Shown here piece by piece: positions 1 through 8,620 of a DNA stretch of 64,000 nucleotides; the first letter of the stretch is position 1; each line of letters begins with the position of its first letter. The notes under the pieces were generated by a model. It was not told the origin of the DNA, ran no database searches, and saw only the letters and a program-made list of their open reading frames with translations. The position numbers and the translations under genes were made by a program. Origin of the DNA: Scandinavium lactucae (GTDB lineage Bacteria; Pseudomonadota; Gammaproteobacteria; Enterobacterales; Enterobacteriaceae); contig NZ_JAWXRD010000029.1 of NCBI RefSeq assembly GCF_033843265.1, forward strand, positions 1 through 64,000. The letters are read 5' to 3'.

Positions 1-84
1 TCTGAGGAAACGGACTCTCCATCGAACTCCGTTCGATTATTCGCCGCAAGCGGCTGCCCTCACACACCGTGAGGACATCCGGCC

Positions 85-624
85 TTAGAAAATCCCCTTC
101 TGCCTGACTTTCTGCATCTTCTCGGTTGGCGCATCCACTTTGCTTAATGCCACCTCCTCTTGCCCGTTACTGCGCTCTGGCGTGGAGACGCTGGCATTTT
201 TCGTCGCCATGCGTAACTGTTGCAGGGCGAGTTTTTGCTGCTCCATCAGCGGTTTTAACGCAGCCACTTCTTCACGAATTTTCTGCAATTCCGCCAGCTG
301 TTCAGCTGACGAATCCTGCGCGGGCGGTGGTGTAGACTGCGTCTGTAGCTCACTGAGTAACGCCGGAAGGGAAAGGCTTTCACGCCCCAGCGCTTCCGCC
401 ACATGGTGGCACACCGCCGGATCCATTAAATAAAGCTGCAAACCGGCGAGATAGACGTCGCGATGAAAGGCCCGGATCGCCATATTGGTGTCATCAATCC
501 CGGCTGACGAATCCATCGACTGGTGCCATTGCTGCAAGTGTTGCATCGCGCGTAAATCGGCGCGCGATTGCTCTGGCGTCAGATGAAGGGACAGATTAAC
601 GCGGCGAATCTGCCCCTTACGCAT
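85..624 (-). CDS. StbB/ParR-like partition adaptor protein
   Basis: A 179-residue protein encoded directly after the ParM-like actin, overlapping it by 8 bases and preceded by a strong GGAGG site. In ParM-type plasmid segregation the second gene encodes a DNA-binding adaptor (ParR, or StbB in the related nomenclature) that binds the centromere and caps the actin filament. The first 95 or so residues are helical and basic near the start, as expected for a DNA-binding domain. Residues around 100-140 are Gln/Glu/Leu-rich and look like a coiled coil; the tail is charged. Function is inferred mainly from position next to ParM and general resemblance to StbB proteins. I see no centromere-like iterons next to the pair. 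The gene ends close to the window edge, so what lies downstream is unknown. Confidence 0.65.
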   Translation of the reverse strand: MRKGQIRRVNLSLHLTPEQSRADLRAMQHLQQWHQSMDSSAGIDDTNMAIRAFHRDVYLAGLQLYLMDPAVCHHVAEALGRESLSLPALLSELQTQSTPPPAQDSSAEQLAELQKIREEVAALKPLMEQQKLALQQLRMATKNASVSTPERSNGQEEVALSKVDAPTEKMQKVRQKGIF

Positions 625-1666
625 TCTCGCCCACCTCCGCCATTAAGGGATCATCAATGGTCTGTGCCCCCGCGTCAGAGTGATAAAGACAAATTTCACG
701 CGACAGCGCGCTTTGTGGATTTTCGATGCTGACCACCCGATCGCCCAGGGTCGCATAGACTTCACGGATTGCCCCTTCAATAAGATGAGCGCCGCCGCCA
801 ACCAAATATACGCGGTTCGGGTTCTTGGCGAATTTCTTCGCTTCGTAGGCGACCTGGTCTCCCAGTTCCTGGATCTTAATCTCAATCTTTTCGAGGATCT
901 CGTCGATACGTGACTCGTCGTTAATCACACTTTTCACGAAATCCAGATCGTGACGACGCTTAATCAGTTCGTTGGCCACCAGATAACTGGAGTCACTATC
1001 AGCCGCCGCCAGCAGTTTGCGCGTTGCATCCGTGACCATCGCCACGCCGATTTCGTTATTGCCATAAATGGCCGAGACGTCATCGAACTCACCGACAACG
1101 ATCCCCATATCCAGCGTTGTCCCGCCGCAGTCGATCACCAGCGATTTGGTGAATTCGTTGACGTTGGAGTTAAGAAGATGCGACAGCGCCGCAGGCAGAC
1201 TTTCCGGCATGACCTGCACGTCGACAATGCGGAACAGTTCGCCTTTATTGAGGGAGATATCGCGCATCAGGTTTTTGCGTTTTGCTTCGATACGCTCCTC
1301 GTTCCGCTGGCAGTCATCCGGCTTGTAAAACTGGGTGATCGGCAGTGTGACAATCACTTCTACATCGCACGGCGTCATGCCGGTCTGTAACAGCGCATGA
1401 TGAACCGCCAGCAGGTTCAGATCGTCATACTGATAGTCGATATGGGTGGTTGAGAGCGCCTTATCGGAGGTGGCGTCATAGGTATATTTTGTCGTGCCAA
1501 TGGTGTAGTTATGCACCGCCTGGCCGCGCAGCAGCGCCGCACTCTTCCAGTCTTTGCGGAAAGAATTCGGCGAGACGACGGTTTTCAGCGTCCCGTTCTC
1601 GATCCAGCTAATTTTTACATTGGTAGAGCCATCATCAATGGCGAATTTTTTAGGCATCTGGTTCAT
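617..1666 (-). CDS. parM: ParM/StbA-type actin-like segregation ATPase
   Basis: Bacterial actin of the plasmid ParM (StbA) family, which forms ATP-driven filaments that push DNA apart. Actin-fold motifs are all present: phosphate-1 IDDGSTN near the N terminus, TLPITQFY, VMPESLPA, phosphate-2 IDCGGTTLDMG, and the adenosine motif VGGGAHLI. Colinear similarity to plasmid R1 ParM is obvious over the full length. I chose the ATG at 1666 (349 residues); the frame could also start at a TTG at 1684 or an ATG at 1657, and the ribosome binding site is weak for all three. It lies 81 bases after yafL on the same strand, so it could be read from flagellar transcripts or from its own promoter. A plasmid-type partition gene in what otherwise looks like chromosome is unusual; the 81-base gap holds short inverted repeats but no obvious parC repeats. 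Confidence 0.88.
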   Translation of the reverse strand: MNQMPKKFAIDDGSTNVKISWIENGTLKTVVSPNSFRKDWKSAALLRGQAVHNYTIGTTKYTYDATSDKALSTTHIDYQYDDLNLLAVHHALLQTGMTPCDVEVIVTLPITQFYKPDDCQRNEERIEAKRKNLMRDISLNKGELFRIVDVQVMPESLPAALSHLLNSNVNEFTKSLVIDCGGTTLDMGIVVGEFDDVSAIYGNNEIGVAMVTDATRKLLAAADSDSSYLVANELIKRRHDLDFVKSVINDESRIDEILEKIEIKIQELGDQVAYEAKKFAKNPNRVYLVGGGAHLIEGAIREVYATLGDRVVSIENPQSALSREICLYHSDAGAQTIDDPLMAEVGENA

Positions 1667-1747
1667 GGAAAGTATCTCAATCAATCTTAAAAGGGGGCCA
1701 TCCCTGGCGGCACATACCGAGGCGGTATTCAGCGTCAGGCCGTGACA

Positions 1748-2512
1748 TCACAGCACGGCCTCTTCAGTTAATATCCGGCGGGCACCGAGGTAATGGTCCT
1801 GCCAGAAGGCATCGGAAAGTTTGCTAATACGGATAGTCAGACCGGTCCGCGGGGCTTCAATAAACTGCCCGTCACCCAGGTAAACCCCGACGTGATCGGC
1901 TCCCGGGCGCTGATTTATGTTGAAGAAGACCAGGTCGCCGCGACGTAATTTTTCCTGCCGGACGTGGTGTAATGAACGGTCCTGGAACATGCCGTTCGCG
2001 GTGCGCGGCAGATTACGGCTTAACACCGGATTAAACGCGTAAAAGACCAGGCCGCTACAGTCAAAACCCTGTTCCGGAGTCTCACCACCCCAGACGTAGG
2101 GTTTTCCTATCTGTTGGTTTAGCAGCTGGATAACCTGTTTCAACGACGCCTGCAAACGTGGGCTGACCGTCTCGCCTGGCAACGGTTCCCAGATCATATC
2201 GGTGGAGAGCTGCCCCGGCTGCCAGCGTTTGTGCATCGCCAGCTGTTGCCGATTTTCAAGGCGCTCAAGTCGTCGCTTTTCACTTTCGCGCCGTTTTTGC
2301 TCCGGTGTGACGGGAACCACGGCCAGACGCGAATGGGACTTCTTCAGCAGCAAGGCCCGGTTACGCATTCTCGCCTTCGCCGCACGCTCTTGCTCCGTCG
2401 CGGCAAGGGTATCGTTTCGGGGTGCGGCCTGAACCGTCGCGCAAAACGCCACCATCAGGGCAGCAGCAAGCGTCATGCTGACCATTTTCTGAATGTGAGT
2501 AAGGATAAACAT
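1748..2512 (-). CDS. yafL: YafL-like NlpC/P60 (C40) peptidoglycan endopeptidase
   Basis: Secreted cell-wall endopeptidase of the NlpC/P60 family, closest by eye to E. coli YafL; the C termini are nearly identical (GARRILTEE). An N-terminal signal segment (about residues 10-30, ending near QAA) sends it to the periplasm; a basic Arg/Lys-rich linker follows, and the catalytic domain covers about 125-245. The nucleophile is Cys152 in GFDCSGLVF and the catalytic His is His207 in DHVGVYLGDG. The third position, often His in this family (FIHAS in Spr), is Glu219 here, as in E. coli YafL. It starts 12 bases after lafU on the same strand, so it may be co-transcribed with the late flagellar block. In K-12 yafL is also a near neighbour of the Flag-2 remnant, but on the lfhA side. 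Confidence 0.88.
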   Translation of the reverse strand: MFILTHIQKMVSMTLAAALMVAFCATVQAAPRNDTLAATEQERAAKARMRNRALLLKKSHSRLAVVPVTPEQKRRESEKRRLERLENRQQLAMHKRWQPGQLSTDMIWEPLPGETVSPRLQASLKQVIQLLNQQIGKPYVWGGETPEQGFDCSGLVFYAFNPVLSRNLPRTANGMFQDRSLHHVRQEKLRRGDLVFFNINQRPGADHVGVYLGDGQFIEAPRTGLTIRISKLSDAFWQDHYLGARRILTEEAVL

Positions 2513-2524
2513 CGTAAAAACCGG

Positions 2525-3442
2525 TTACTTCTTCTGCGAAAGTCTGTCGATAATGGGCTTAATCACCTTTTCGCCGTGCTGGCCAAAGAACTGATACAAC
2601 GATTCGCTGGCAGAGTGGGTTAGAACCATTATCTCAATCCGGCGGTTCGAAGAGCTCAGCGGATTGGCGGGATCGATGAGCATCTGATCCGCCATGCCAC
2701 TCACTTGCAATATTTTGGTGGGATCCAGTCCGGCTTTAGTGAGTACCCGGCGGGCCTGCATCGCGCGTTCACCTGACAGATTCCAGTTGTTATACAGATC
2801 CTGATCGCGAAAACGCGTGGCGTCGGTATGGCCGGTAATCACGATTTTGTTGTCGATCTTATTGAGCGCCGGAGCAAATTCCGTCAACAGACGGGTGAAA
2901 AATGGCGTCAGGATCGCACTGCTGCGCTGGAACATTTCACGCTTCTGATCGTCGGTGACCAGGATCCGTAACCCCTGCGGCACAATCTCCATCTTCAGGT
3001 TTGACTGCGCGTCATAAGCCGAGGTGATCTTCATAATCACCCGGGCGAGATCTTCTATCTCCTGCTGGGAGCGCTTATTCACGTCGTCCAGGCTTTCACC
3101 TTTCATCGACGCGACGCGTTTCTCCTCCGGAGTTTTGGTTTTATCGTCACCGCGATCGCGCTTTTCCGTGGCCGCGATTTTGCCGCCCACCCCGTTAGGC
3201 TGGGTAATGGGCGACAGTGACTGACCTTCGAAAATGGATTCACCGTTGAGCTGAGACACAATCTCTTTACGCTCTTCCTCACTGACCGATCCCATGATCC
3301 ACAGCACCATAAACAGTGCCATCATCGCCAGGGTAAAGTCTGCGAACGCCACCTTCCACGCGCCGCCATGAAAGGCATCATGGCTTTTGCGGGAGGAGCG
3401 TTTAATGATAGTGGTATGTTCTTTTCCGCGAGAGCCACGCAT
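2525..3442 (-). CDS. lafU: Lateral flagellar motor stator protein LafU (MotB-like)
   Basis: Stator B subunit that couples ion flow to rotation of the lateral flagellum. A single membrane segment lies at about residues 29-50 and carries the essential ion-binding Asp35 in the ADFTLAMMALF motif, matching Asp32 of E. coli MotB. A charged periplasmic linker (about 55-150) leads to a C-terminal OmpA-like peptidoglycan-binding domain with ITGHTDATRF and the LSGERAMQARRVL helix. At 305 residues it is full length, unlike the truncated mbhA remnant of K-12. Its start overlaps the stop of lafT, so the two stator genes are translationally linked. Lateral motors of this family in other bacteria are proton-driven; the ion used here is not shown by the sequence. 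Confidence 0.95.
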   Translation of the reverse strand: MRGSRGKEHTTIIKRSSRKSHDAFHGGAWKVAFADFTLAMMALFMVLWIMGSVSEEERKEIVSQLNGESIFEGQSLSPITQPNGVGGKIAATEKRDRGDDKTKTPEEKRVASMKGESLDDVNKRSQQEIEDLARVIMKITSAYDAQSNLKMEIVPQGLRILVTDDQKREMFQRSSAILTPFFTRLLTEFAPALNKIDNKIVITGHTDATRFRDQDLYNNWNLSGERAMQARRVLTKAGLDPTKILQVSGMADQMLIDPANPLSSSNRRIEIMVLTHSASESLYQFFGQHGEKVIKPIIDRLSQKK

Positions 3443-4305
3443 CAGGATCCACCCGTCATCTGGTTAACCCAACCGTCGAGTGTGGCGAAGGTCGGCTTAG
3501 AGTCCAGCGGCAGCATTTTGCGCCCTGCGTCCACCGCCAGCAGCGTCGGCTTACCGGCCACGTGATTGACCAGCACGGTACGCACACACTCGATGACCGC
3601 CATCTGCTTTTTGGTCCGCTGCTCCATGGCGTTCGCCACCGGATCCATCAGGCAGTAACAGAAGAATACCCCGAGGAAGGTTCCCACCAGCGCGGCAGCC
3701 ACTTTTACGCCGATCACGGCGATAGAGCCGTCAATGGACTGCATGGTGATGATAATCCCCAGTACCGCCGCACAGATCCCAAAGCCCGGCATCGCTTCGG
3801 CGGTACGCTGCAACGAGCGGGAAGGTTGAAGAAGGTTCTCCTCCATCGCCACCAGCTCCTGCTCGAGGATCCCCTCCAGCTCGTGCTCGTTAATCTTGCC
3901 CATCGCCATCAGACGGAAGTTGTCTGCGATAAAGGTGATAATCGCTTTGTTCTGCAAAATGAGCGGGTATTTCTGGAATAACGGGCTGCTCTCCGGTACT
4001 TCGATATGCTCATCCAGTACCTTCAAACCGCCGTCCTGCACCAGCTCCAGCAGTTCAAACAGTAACATCAGCAGCTGGCGCTGATACTCATCGGTGTACT
4101 CGTTTTTGCGCATAATGCCGCGGAACTGGCGATACATTTCCGCCAGCACGGCACGCGGGTTTGCCAACACCATCGCCCCCAATCCCGCACCGAGGATGAT
4201 GATAATTTCGCCGGGCTGCCAGAATGAAGACAGTCGCCCGCCAGACATCAAAAAGCCGCCAACTACGCAGCTAAAAATTATGAAAATACCGAGAAACTTT
4301 TGCAT
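3442..4305 (-). CDS. lafT: Lateral flagellar motor stator protein LafT (MotA-like)
   Basis: Stator A subunit, an inner-membrane protein of 287 residues with four membrane segments (roughly 3-21, 32-50, 173-190 and 196-220) and a large cytoplasmic loop between the second and third that touches the rotor protein FliG. Pro173 and Pro222, which matter for torque generation in E. coli MotA, fall at the same positions here (AMPGFG and MDPVAN). It follows lafS by 7 bases and overlaps lafU, forming the end of the late flagellar operon. The protein looks complete. Confidence 0.95.
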   Translation of the reverse strand: MQKFLGIFIIFSCVVGGFLMSGGRLSSFWQPGEIIIILGAGLGAMVLANPRAVLAEMYRQFRGIMRKNEYTDEYQRQLLMLLFELLELVQDGGLKVLDEHIEVPESSPLFQKYPLILQNKAIITFIADNFRLMAMGKINEHELEGILEQELVAMEENLLQPSRSLQRTAEAMPGFGICAAVLGIIITMQSIDGSIAVIGVKVAAALVGTFLGVFFCYCLMDPVANAMEQRTKKQMAVIECVRTVLVNHVAGKPTLLAVDAGRKMLPLDSKPTFATLDGWVNQMTGGS

Positions 4306-4312
4306 ATACCTT

Positions 4313-5017
4313 TCACTTCTGGAAAAAACACTGGATCTTTTGAGCGATCTTTTTATTAAGCTGACAGACGCGCGCCTCGGTCAGATCGAGGACTAGCGCA
4401 ATCTCTTTCAGGCTCATCTCGTGCTGGTAATAGAGCGAGAGAATCAACTGCTCACGCTCATCAAGACTCGCCAGCGCAGCCTTTAGGGTGCCGCTGATGA
4501 CCATTTCGTCTTCCAGCGGCCGGGTGTTGAGGGTGCCCTGAAGTGCATCCTCACCAAGTAGTTCGTCGAGGCTTTCTAATGTCCTGGCGCAGTCCAGCAG
4601 CAAATACTCGTGGTACTCCTCTGCGGTGATGGAAAGGTGCTCGTTGAGATCCTCAAAGCTCGGGGTTCTGCCCAGCTTGCGCGTGACCTCCCGGATCGCG
4701 TCATTGATTTTGTGGCTCTTCTGCCGCAACCGGCGCGGACGCCAGTCCAGCTCGCGCAGCTCATCGAGCACCGCGCCCCGCACGCGCTGCACGGCAAACG
4801 CGGCAAACTGCTCGTCGGGATGACCGTAGCGGCGCAGTGAGGTCAGTAGCCCCATCAGTGCAATCTGCTCCATATCGTCCCTGTCCATCACGCTGCTGGT
4901 TTGCCAGGCGAGCTGTTTCACGACGCGGTGTACCAGCGGTAAATAGGCCTGTACGTACCGGGCTTCCTCCTCCGGCGTCAGCGCATCGTCAGCAATAAAA
5001 TCCATCATTTCCATCAA
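4313..5017 (-). CDS. lafS: Lateral flagellar sigma-28 factor LafS (FliA-like)
   Basis: Flagellar sigma factor of the FliA/sigma-28 class that would direct RNA polymerase to late lateral-flagellar promoters such as that of the flagellin. Its 234 residues cover region 2 (about 20-95, including the FAVQRVRGAVLDELR stretch for -10 recognition), region 3 (about 95-165) and region 4 with a helix-turn-helix (EMSLKEIALVLDLTEARVC) near the C terminus. Its likely antagonist is LfgM, encoded far away at about 22.6 kb. It lies between lafF and lafT in a tightly packed operon. Confidence 0.94.
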   Translation of the reverse strand: MMEMMDFIADDALTPEEEARYVQAYLPLVHRVVKQLAWQTSSVMDRDDMEQIALMGLLTSLRRYGHPDEQFAAFAVQRVRGAVLDELRELDWRPRRLRQKSHKINDAIREVTRKLGRTPSFEDLNEHLSITAEEYHEYLLLDCARTLESLDELLGEDALQGTLNTRPLEDEMVISGTLKAALASLDEREQLILSLYYQHEMSLKEIALVLDLTEARVCQLNKKIAQKIQCFFQK

Positions 5018-5027
5018 CTGCCGCTAT

Positions 5028-5495
5028 TTACTGGAAAACCATTTTGCTGATGATCACGTCTTTAAACGGCATCCGCGTATTGAGGGTTTTGAAGCGCTTC
5101 ACATACGCGCCCATCAACGTATCGCGCAGCGATTCGACGCTCATTCCCCGCACCGAGTCGTAATCCATTGCCGACAGGGCATTCACGGTCGCACCGCGGA
5201 TAGCCGGGGACATCTCCTCAGAACGGCGGGTATCGGCGGCAGAGTCGGTGGTCAGGGCAAGCTCCAGCAGAAGATAGCGCTCTGAATTACCGCGGCTTTT
5301 TAACGTCACCACCACGTTTTTGATTTCAACAAACTCCACCACGCTCTCCTCTGATGAACTAAAGAGGTTGCTGAGCGCAGAGCGTTTATGCTCGTCCTGG
5401 CTCAGAAGATGTGTACCCAGGACGGTGAGTACAGCGGCGAAAATGGCTGCGATAAGGGCGATAATCAGCCCCAAAGAAAAGGTCTTCATTGTCAT
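5028..5495 (-). CDS. lafF: Flagellar basal-body associated protein LafF (FliL-like)
   Basis: FliL-type single-pass inner-membrane protein; FliL proteins form a ring around the stator and help keep it engaged. One membrane segment is visible at about residues 7-28, after a very short cytoplasmic start. The periplasmic part carries the FliL-like stretch VVTLKSRGNSERYLLLELAL and ends in SKMVFQ. At 155 residues it has the usual length. It sits between the hook-length gene lafE and sigma factor lafS. Confidence 0.88.
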   Translation of the reverse strand: MTMKTFSLGLIIALIAAIFAAVLTVLGTHLLSQDEHKRSALSNLFSSSEESVVEFVEIKNVVVTLKSRGNSERYLLLELALTTDSAADTRRSEEMSPAIRGATVNALSAMDYDSVRGMSVESLRDTLMGAYVKRFKTLNTRMPFKDVIISKMVFQ

Positions 5496-5506
5496 AATGG
5501 GTATGT

Positions 5507-6559
5507 TTAAACCGTAAGTAATACTGAATCATCTTTGTCGGCAGTGAACGAAATGTCCTCTGCGTGTAGCACTGCTGCTGCTTCCGGATTCTCGTCGGAT
5601 GCTGGCATCGGCTGCCTGTGTCCCTGCTGTTGCCCGGACTGGGAAGAGACCTGCACATTGACCTGCATAACGTTTTGCTCGGTCAGACTCTGGCGCAGCT
5701 CATTGCTTATCTGCTGTAACGCGCGATAGGTCTCCCCATTACTCGCACTGATATGCACCTGCATACGCCCGTTCTCGATGTGCAGCGAGATATCCATTTT
5801 GCCCATCTCAGGCGGATCGAGACGGATCGTGGCATGCTGAACCTGGTTTCTGACCTGAAGCTGCAAACGATCGTTTAAGGCGCTATGCAGCTGCTGCGAC
5901 CACTTCACCTCATCGGCATCCAGTTTGATGGGCGGCAGGTTAACCACCTGCTTATCCATAGTGGTGGAAAAGGTCTGAGCAACCAGCGGTTGGCCTGTCG
6001 CAGGCAATGCGGTCGCCAGTGCTTTTACGGTATCGATTGCCGCGGTTTTCGGCGAATCCGTCGCTAACTCCGGGGTGACATTGAGCGGAATAGCCTGTTC
6101 CAGCGGCTTAAGCGTCATTGTCATCGGCTGAGTGCCCGCCGAAAGGCTCTGCATCTTCAACCCTTCCCCGGTCTGTGGGATGTGGGTCTGGGTCGTATGC
6201 AGCGTTTTCACTGGCATCTGGCTTGCCATCAGCAGTGCATCCAGCAGCTGTTGCGGAGAGCCAATCAGATCCTGCACCCGCGTCTGACCGTCGGCGTTCT
6301 GCATCTCTGTGTCATCATCCTCATCGCGGTCCAGTCCGTTCATCACCATGAGATTGTCCCGCGGCGTTTCACCTGCCATCAGGGTGTTGATAATCGTGAG
6401 CAACGCATCGTTAAACGCTGGTGCGGCCTGGCCTGACGTTCCAGCGGCGAGATCTGCCGGTGTCGTCTCCGCCTGTCCTGCGGCGGGTTGCGCGGACGTT
6501 ATCTCATCCGGTTCCGCCGCGGCGGGGAGTTGCCTGGACGGTGAAAGGGTCAGGTTCAT
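5507..6559 (-). CDS. lafE: Hook-length control protein LafE (FliK-like)
   Basis: Secreted molecular ruler that measures the hook and triggers the export switch from rod/hook to filament substrates by contacting FlhB (here LfhB). The first two thirds are low-complexity and rich in Ala, Thr, Pro and Gln, as in FliK proteins. The conserved C-terminal domain runs from about residue 215 to 320 and contains the hallmark ATIRLDPPEMGKMDI followed by a Gln-rich tail (SSQSGQQQGH). Length is 350 residues. It overlaps lafD by 4 bases. Confidence 0.9.
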   Translation of the reverse strand: MNLTLSPSRQLPAAAEPDEITSAQPAAGQAETTPADLAAGTSGQAAPAFNDALLTIINTLMAGETPRDNLMVMNGLDRDEDDDTEMQNADGQTRVQDLIGSPQQLLDALLMASQMPVKTLHTTQTHIPQTGEGLKMQSLSAGTQPMTMTLKPLEQAIPLNVTPELATDSPKTAAIDTVKALATALPATGQPLVAQTFSTTMDKQVVNLPPIKLDADEVKWSQQLHSALNDRLQLQVRNQVQHATIRLDPPEMGKMDISLHIENGRMQVHISASNGETYRALQQISNELRQSLTEQNVMQVNVQVSSQSGQQQGHRQPMPASDENPEAAAVLHAEDISFTADKDDSVLLTV

Positions 6560-6864
6560 CGCCCTGAGTCCTCCGCGCTGGCAAACTGTGCGTAGGCCGT
6601 TGCCCCTTCCTGATTACGACGGGTGCGGGCCATCTTTTCCTCGAGCGCATCACTCTGTTGCTGACAGTAATGGCTCACCTGCTGGTGAACGCGCTGAAGC
6701 GCGTGAAGCGCTTCGCGTTTTGCCCCATCATCGCCCTGCCCTTTCAGTGAAGTCAGCAGGGCGGCAATCTGTGCGTCAACCTCTTGCATTTTCGGCCAGT
6801 CGTGCTGACTGGCCGCCTGCTTCAGGGAACGCGCCAGATAACGCATAACCTGAATATCATCCAT
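6556..6864 (-). CDS. lafD: LafD, FliT-like export chaperone
   Basis: Small (102 residues), helical, Gln/Arg-rich cytoplasmic protein in the position of fliT, directly after the FliS-like lafC and overlapping it by 8 bases. FliT proteins are chaperones for the filament cap FliD, here LafB. Identification rests mostly on position, size and helical composition, since FliT proteins are poorly conserved. Confidence 0.75.
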   Translation of the reverse strand: MDDIQVMRYLARSLKQAASQHDWPKMQEVDAQIAALLTSLKGQGDDGAKREALHALQRVHQQVSHYCQQQSDALEEKMARTRRNQEGATAYAQFASAEDSGR

Positions 6865-7252
6865 TTTGCTGCCCCATTCTTTCCCAGCCGTCCTGTAGAT
6901 TGCGGAGGATCACTTCCACCTCTTCAACGTGGCTCACCGAGAGCTTGTGGCTGGCGTCGTAAAGGCGATAAACGCAATAGTCGTAAAGATTGGCCAGGCT
7001 CAGCGCCAGTTCCCCTCCCTTTTCAAAGTCCAGGGAACTGGTAAGCGCATTCAGGATATCTATGCATTTATTAATGCTCTGTACCTTGCGATCGTAACGA
7101 CGTGCGGCGATATGGCTTTTGGCCCGCACCAGCTCGTCCATCAGGCCGTTAAACAGCATCAATACCAACTGATGTGGATTCGCTGCCGCGGCCTGAATAG
7201 CCAGATCGGATTGCTGATAATGGCCGTAGCCCTGCTGTTCGTTCCCGTACAT
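6857..7252 (-). CDS. lafC: LafC, FliS-like flagellin chaperone
   Basis: Flagellin-specific export chaperone of the FliS family (131 residues) that would bind the C terminus of LafA and stop it polymerising in the cytoplasm. Typical features are the start with YGHYQQSDLAIQAAAANPH, the LVLMLFNGLMDEL helix, the INKCIDILNALTSSLDFEKGG segment and the YCVYRLYDAS motif. It lies 16 bases after lafB. Confidence 0.93.
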   Translation of the reverse strand: MYGNEQQGYGHYQQSDLAIQAAAANPHQLVLMLFNGLMDELVRAKSHIAARRYDRKVQSINKCIDILNALTSSLDFEKGGELALSLANLYDYCVYRLYDASHKLSVSHVEEVEVILRNLQDGWERMGQQNG

Positions 7253-7268
7253 AAAAGCGGTAATTTCC

Positions 7269-8573
7269 TTAAGCTAAACCAAACATACCCATGGTGTTGT
7301 TCATCTGCGCCATGGCTTTCTGCAGTTGGGTAAACTGCTTCAGATAACGCGCCTGCGACGATTCGAAGCGCGCGTTCATGGCCTCAGTTTTGGTATCAAT
7401 GTCTTTCTGCTGGCGATCCAGAACTTCCTGGCGACCTTTCAGTAAACCGTTGGTGGAGTTGAGATAACGGTCGAGGGATTTATCTATCGCGGTCAGCATC
7501 CCCTGCTTCCCGTTAAACAGGTCATTGAGCTTTTGCGGATCGGCTTTGATCACCGCATCGAGCTTTTTGCTGTCGATCTCCAGCTTGCCGTCTTTATCTG
7601 CGGTAATGCCAAAATCAGACATGCGCTTCCCACCGAACACCTGACGCATCACATCGTTCAGTTCACGATCCAGGGAGGACATCGTGGCATCACCGGCAAA
7701 AGCACCGCGTGTTTCATCGTCACCGCTGCCGCTTTTGGTGAGCTTCGTCAGCGTGTCCTGAAGGGTGTTATAGGCATCGACAAAGGTCTGGAGCTGTTCT
7801 TTGGTGCCGGCGCTGTCGGTTCCCACCGAAATAGTCAGCGGTTTGTCTTTTTCTGTTAATGAAGTCAGCTCGATAGTCACCCCGTCGATAAGCTTATCCA
7901 GGGTGTTGGAGCTGTTTGTGAAGGTCATCTCTCCCATTTTGATAATGGAGTCTGACGCTTTAGCGATCTCTTTCGCATTCGCTGAATCGAATCCTGCCGA
8001 ACCGCCAACCGTAATCTTATTTTTCTCACCACTCTCGTCGCTGCTCAGCATCAGCATAATTTTGCCGTCGGTGCGGATAAGCGACGCCGTGATGCCGGGG
8101 TTATCTTTATTGCCGTTAATGGCTTTTGTCAGATCGCTGAGGCTCTCCATATCGTCGAGATTGACGGTAATGGTTTTGGCACTTTTTCCCTCACCCAGGG
8201 TGATATCCATCGTGCCGGTGGCGTTCTTGATGGACTCATCGGTCATTGCGTCAAAACCGATCTGATGGGCAGAGGCCAGCTGCTCAACCTCAATGTTGTA
8301 GGTCCCCTTCAACGCGCTTGAGTTTGCCGTCACATTGGCAATCCCTTCGCGGTTCATGCTGACCGCGTTTTTCAGCATGCCATCGCTGGTGCCGTTCAGC
8401 CCGGTCATCGCACTGCGGAAGTCGGTAAGTGCTGTTTTCAATGCGTCGAGCGCTTTTTTCTGCGACGTCATCGTGGCGGTTTTGGTCTTCAGCTGGTTTT
8501 GCATAGACATAATGTCGTATGTCGCCAGCTGCTGAGCCAGAGTCTGAGGATCGATACTGCTAAAATCGGCCAT
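7269..8573 (-). CDS. lafB: Filament cap protein LafB (FliD-like)
   Basis: Cap (hook-associated protein 2) of the lateral filament, secreted and placed at the tip to fold incoming flagellin. The FliD N-terminal domain (about residues 5-100, with QLATYDIMSMQNQL) and C-terminal domain (about 215-430) are both present; the C-terminal stretch is coiled-coil and ends MNNTMGMFGLA. I chose the ATG at 8573 (434 residues) because a GGAG site lies 9 bases upstream; the longer frame from a GTG at 8594 has no such support. A perfect sigma-54 promoter lies about 50 bases upstream, so this gene heads the lafBCDEFSTU operon. Confidence 0.95.
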   Translation of the reverse strand: MADFSSIDPQTLAQQLATYDIMSMQNQLKTKTATMTSQKKALDALKTALTDFRSAMTGLNGTSDGMLKNAVSMNREGIANVTANSSALKGTYNIEVEQLASAHQIGFDAMTDESIKNATGTMDITLGEGKSAKTITVNLDDMESLSDLTKAINGNKDNPGITASLIRTDGKIMLMLSSDESGEKNKITVGGSAGFDSANAKEIAKASDSIIKMGEMTFTNSSNTLDKLIDGVTIELTSLTEKDKPLTISVGTDSAGTKEQLQTFVDAYNTLQDTLTKLTKSGSGDDETRGAFAGDATMSSLDRELNDVMRQVFGGKRMSDFGITADKDGKLEIDSKKLDAVIKADPQKLNDLFNGKQGMLTAIDKSLDRYLNSTNGLLKGRQEVLDRQQKDIDTKTEAMNARFESSQARYLKQFTQLQKAMAQMNNTMGMFGLA

Positions 8574-8620
8574 GTCGTTATTCTCCGTTCGCACCTGTTG
8601 CTAAACCATGACGGTTTAAT

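Noticed and set aside
1667..1747. Possible parC centromere between parM and yafL
   Set aside because: Contains two small inverted repeats but no series of direct repeats as in known parC sites.
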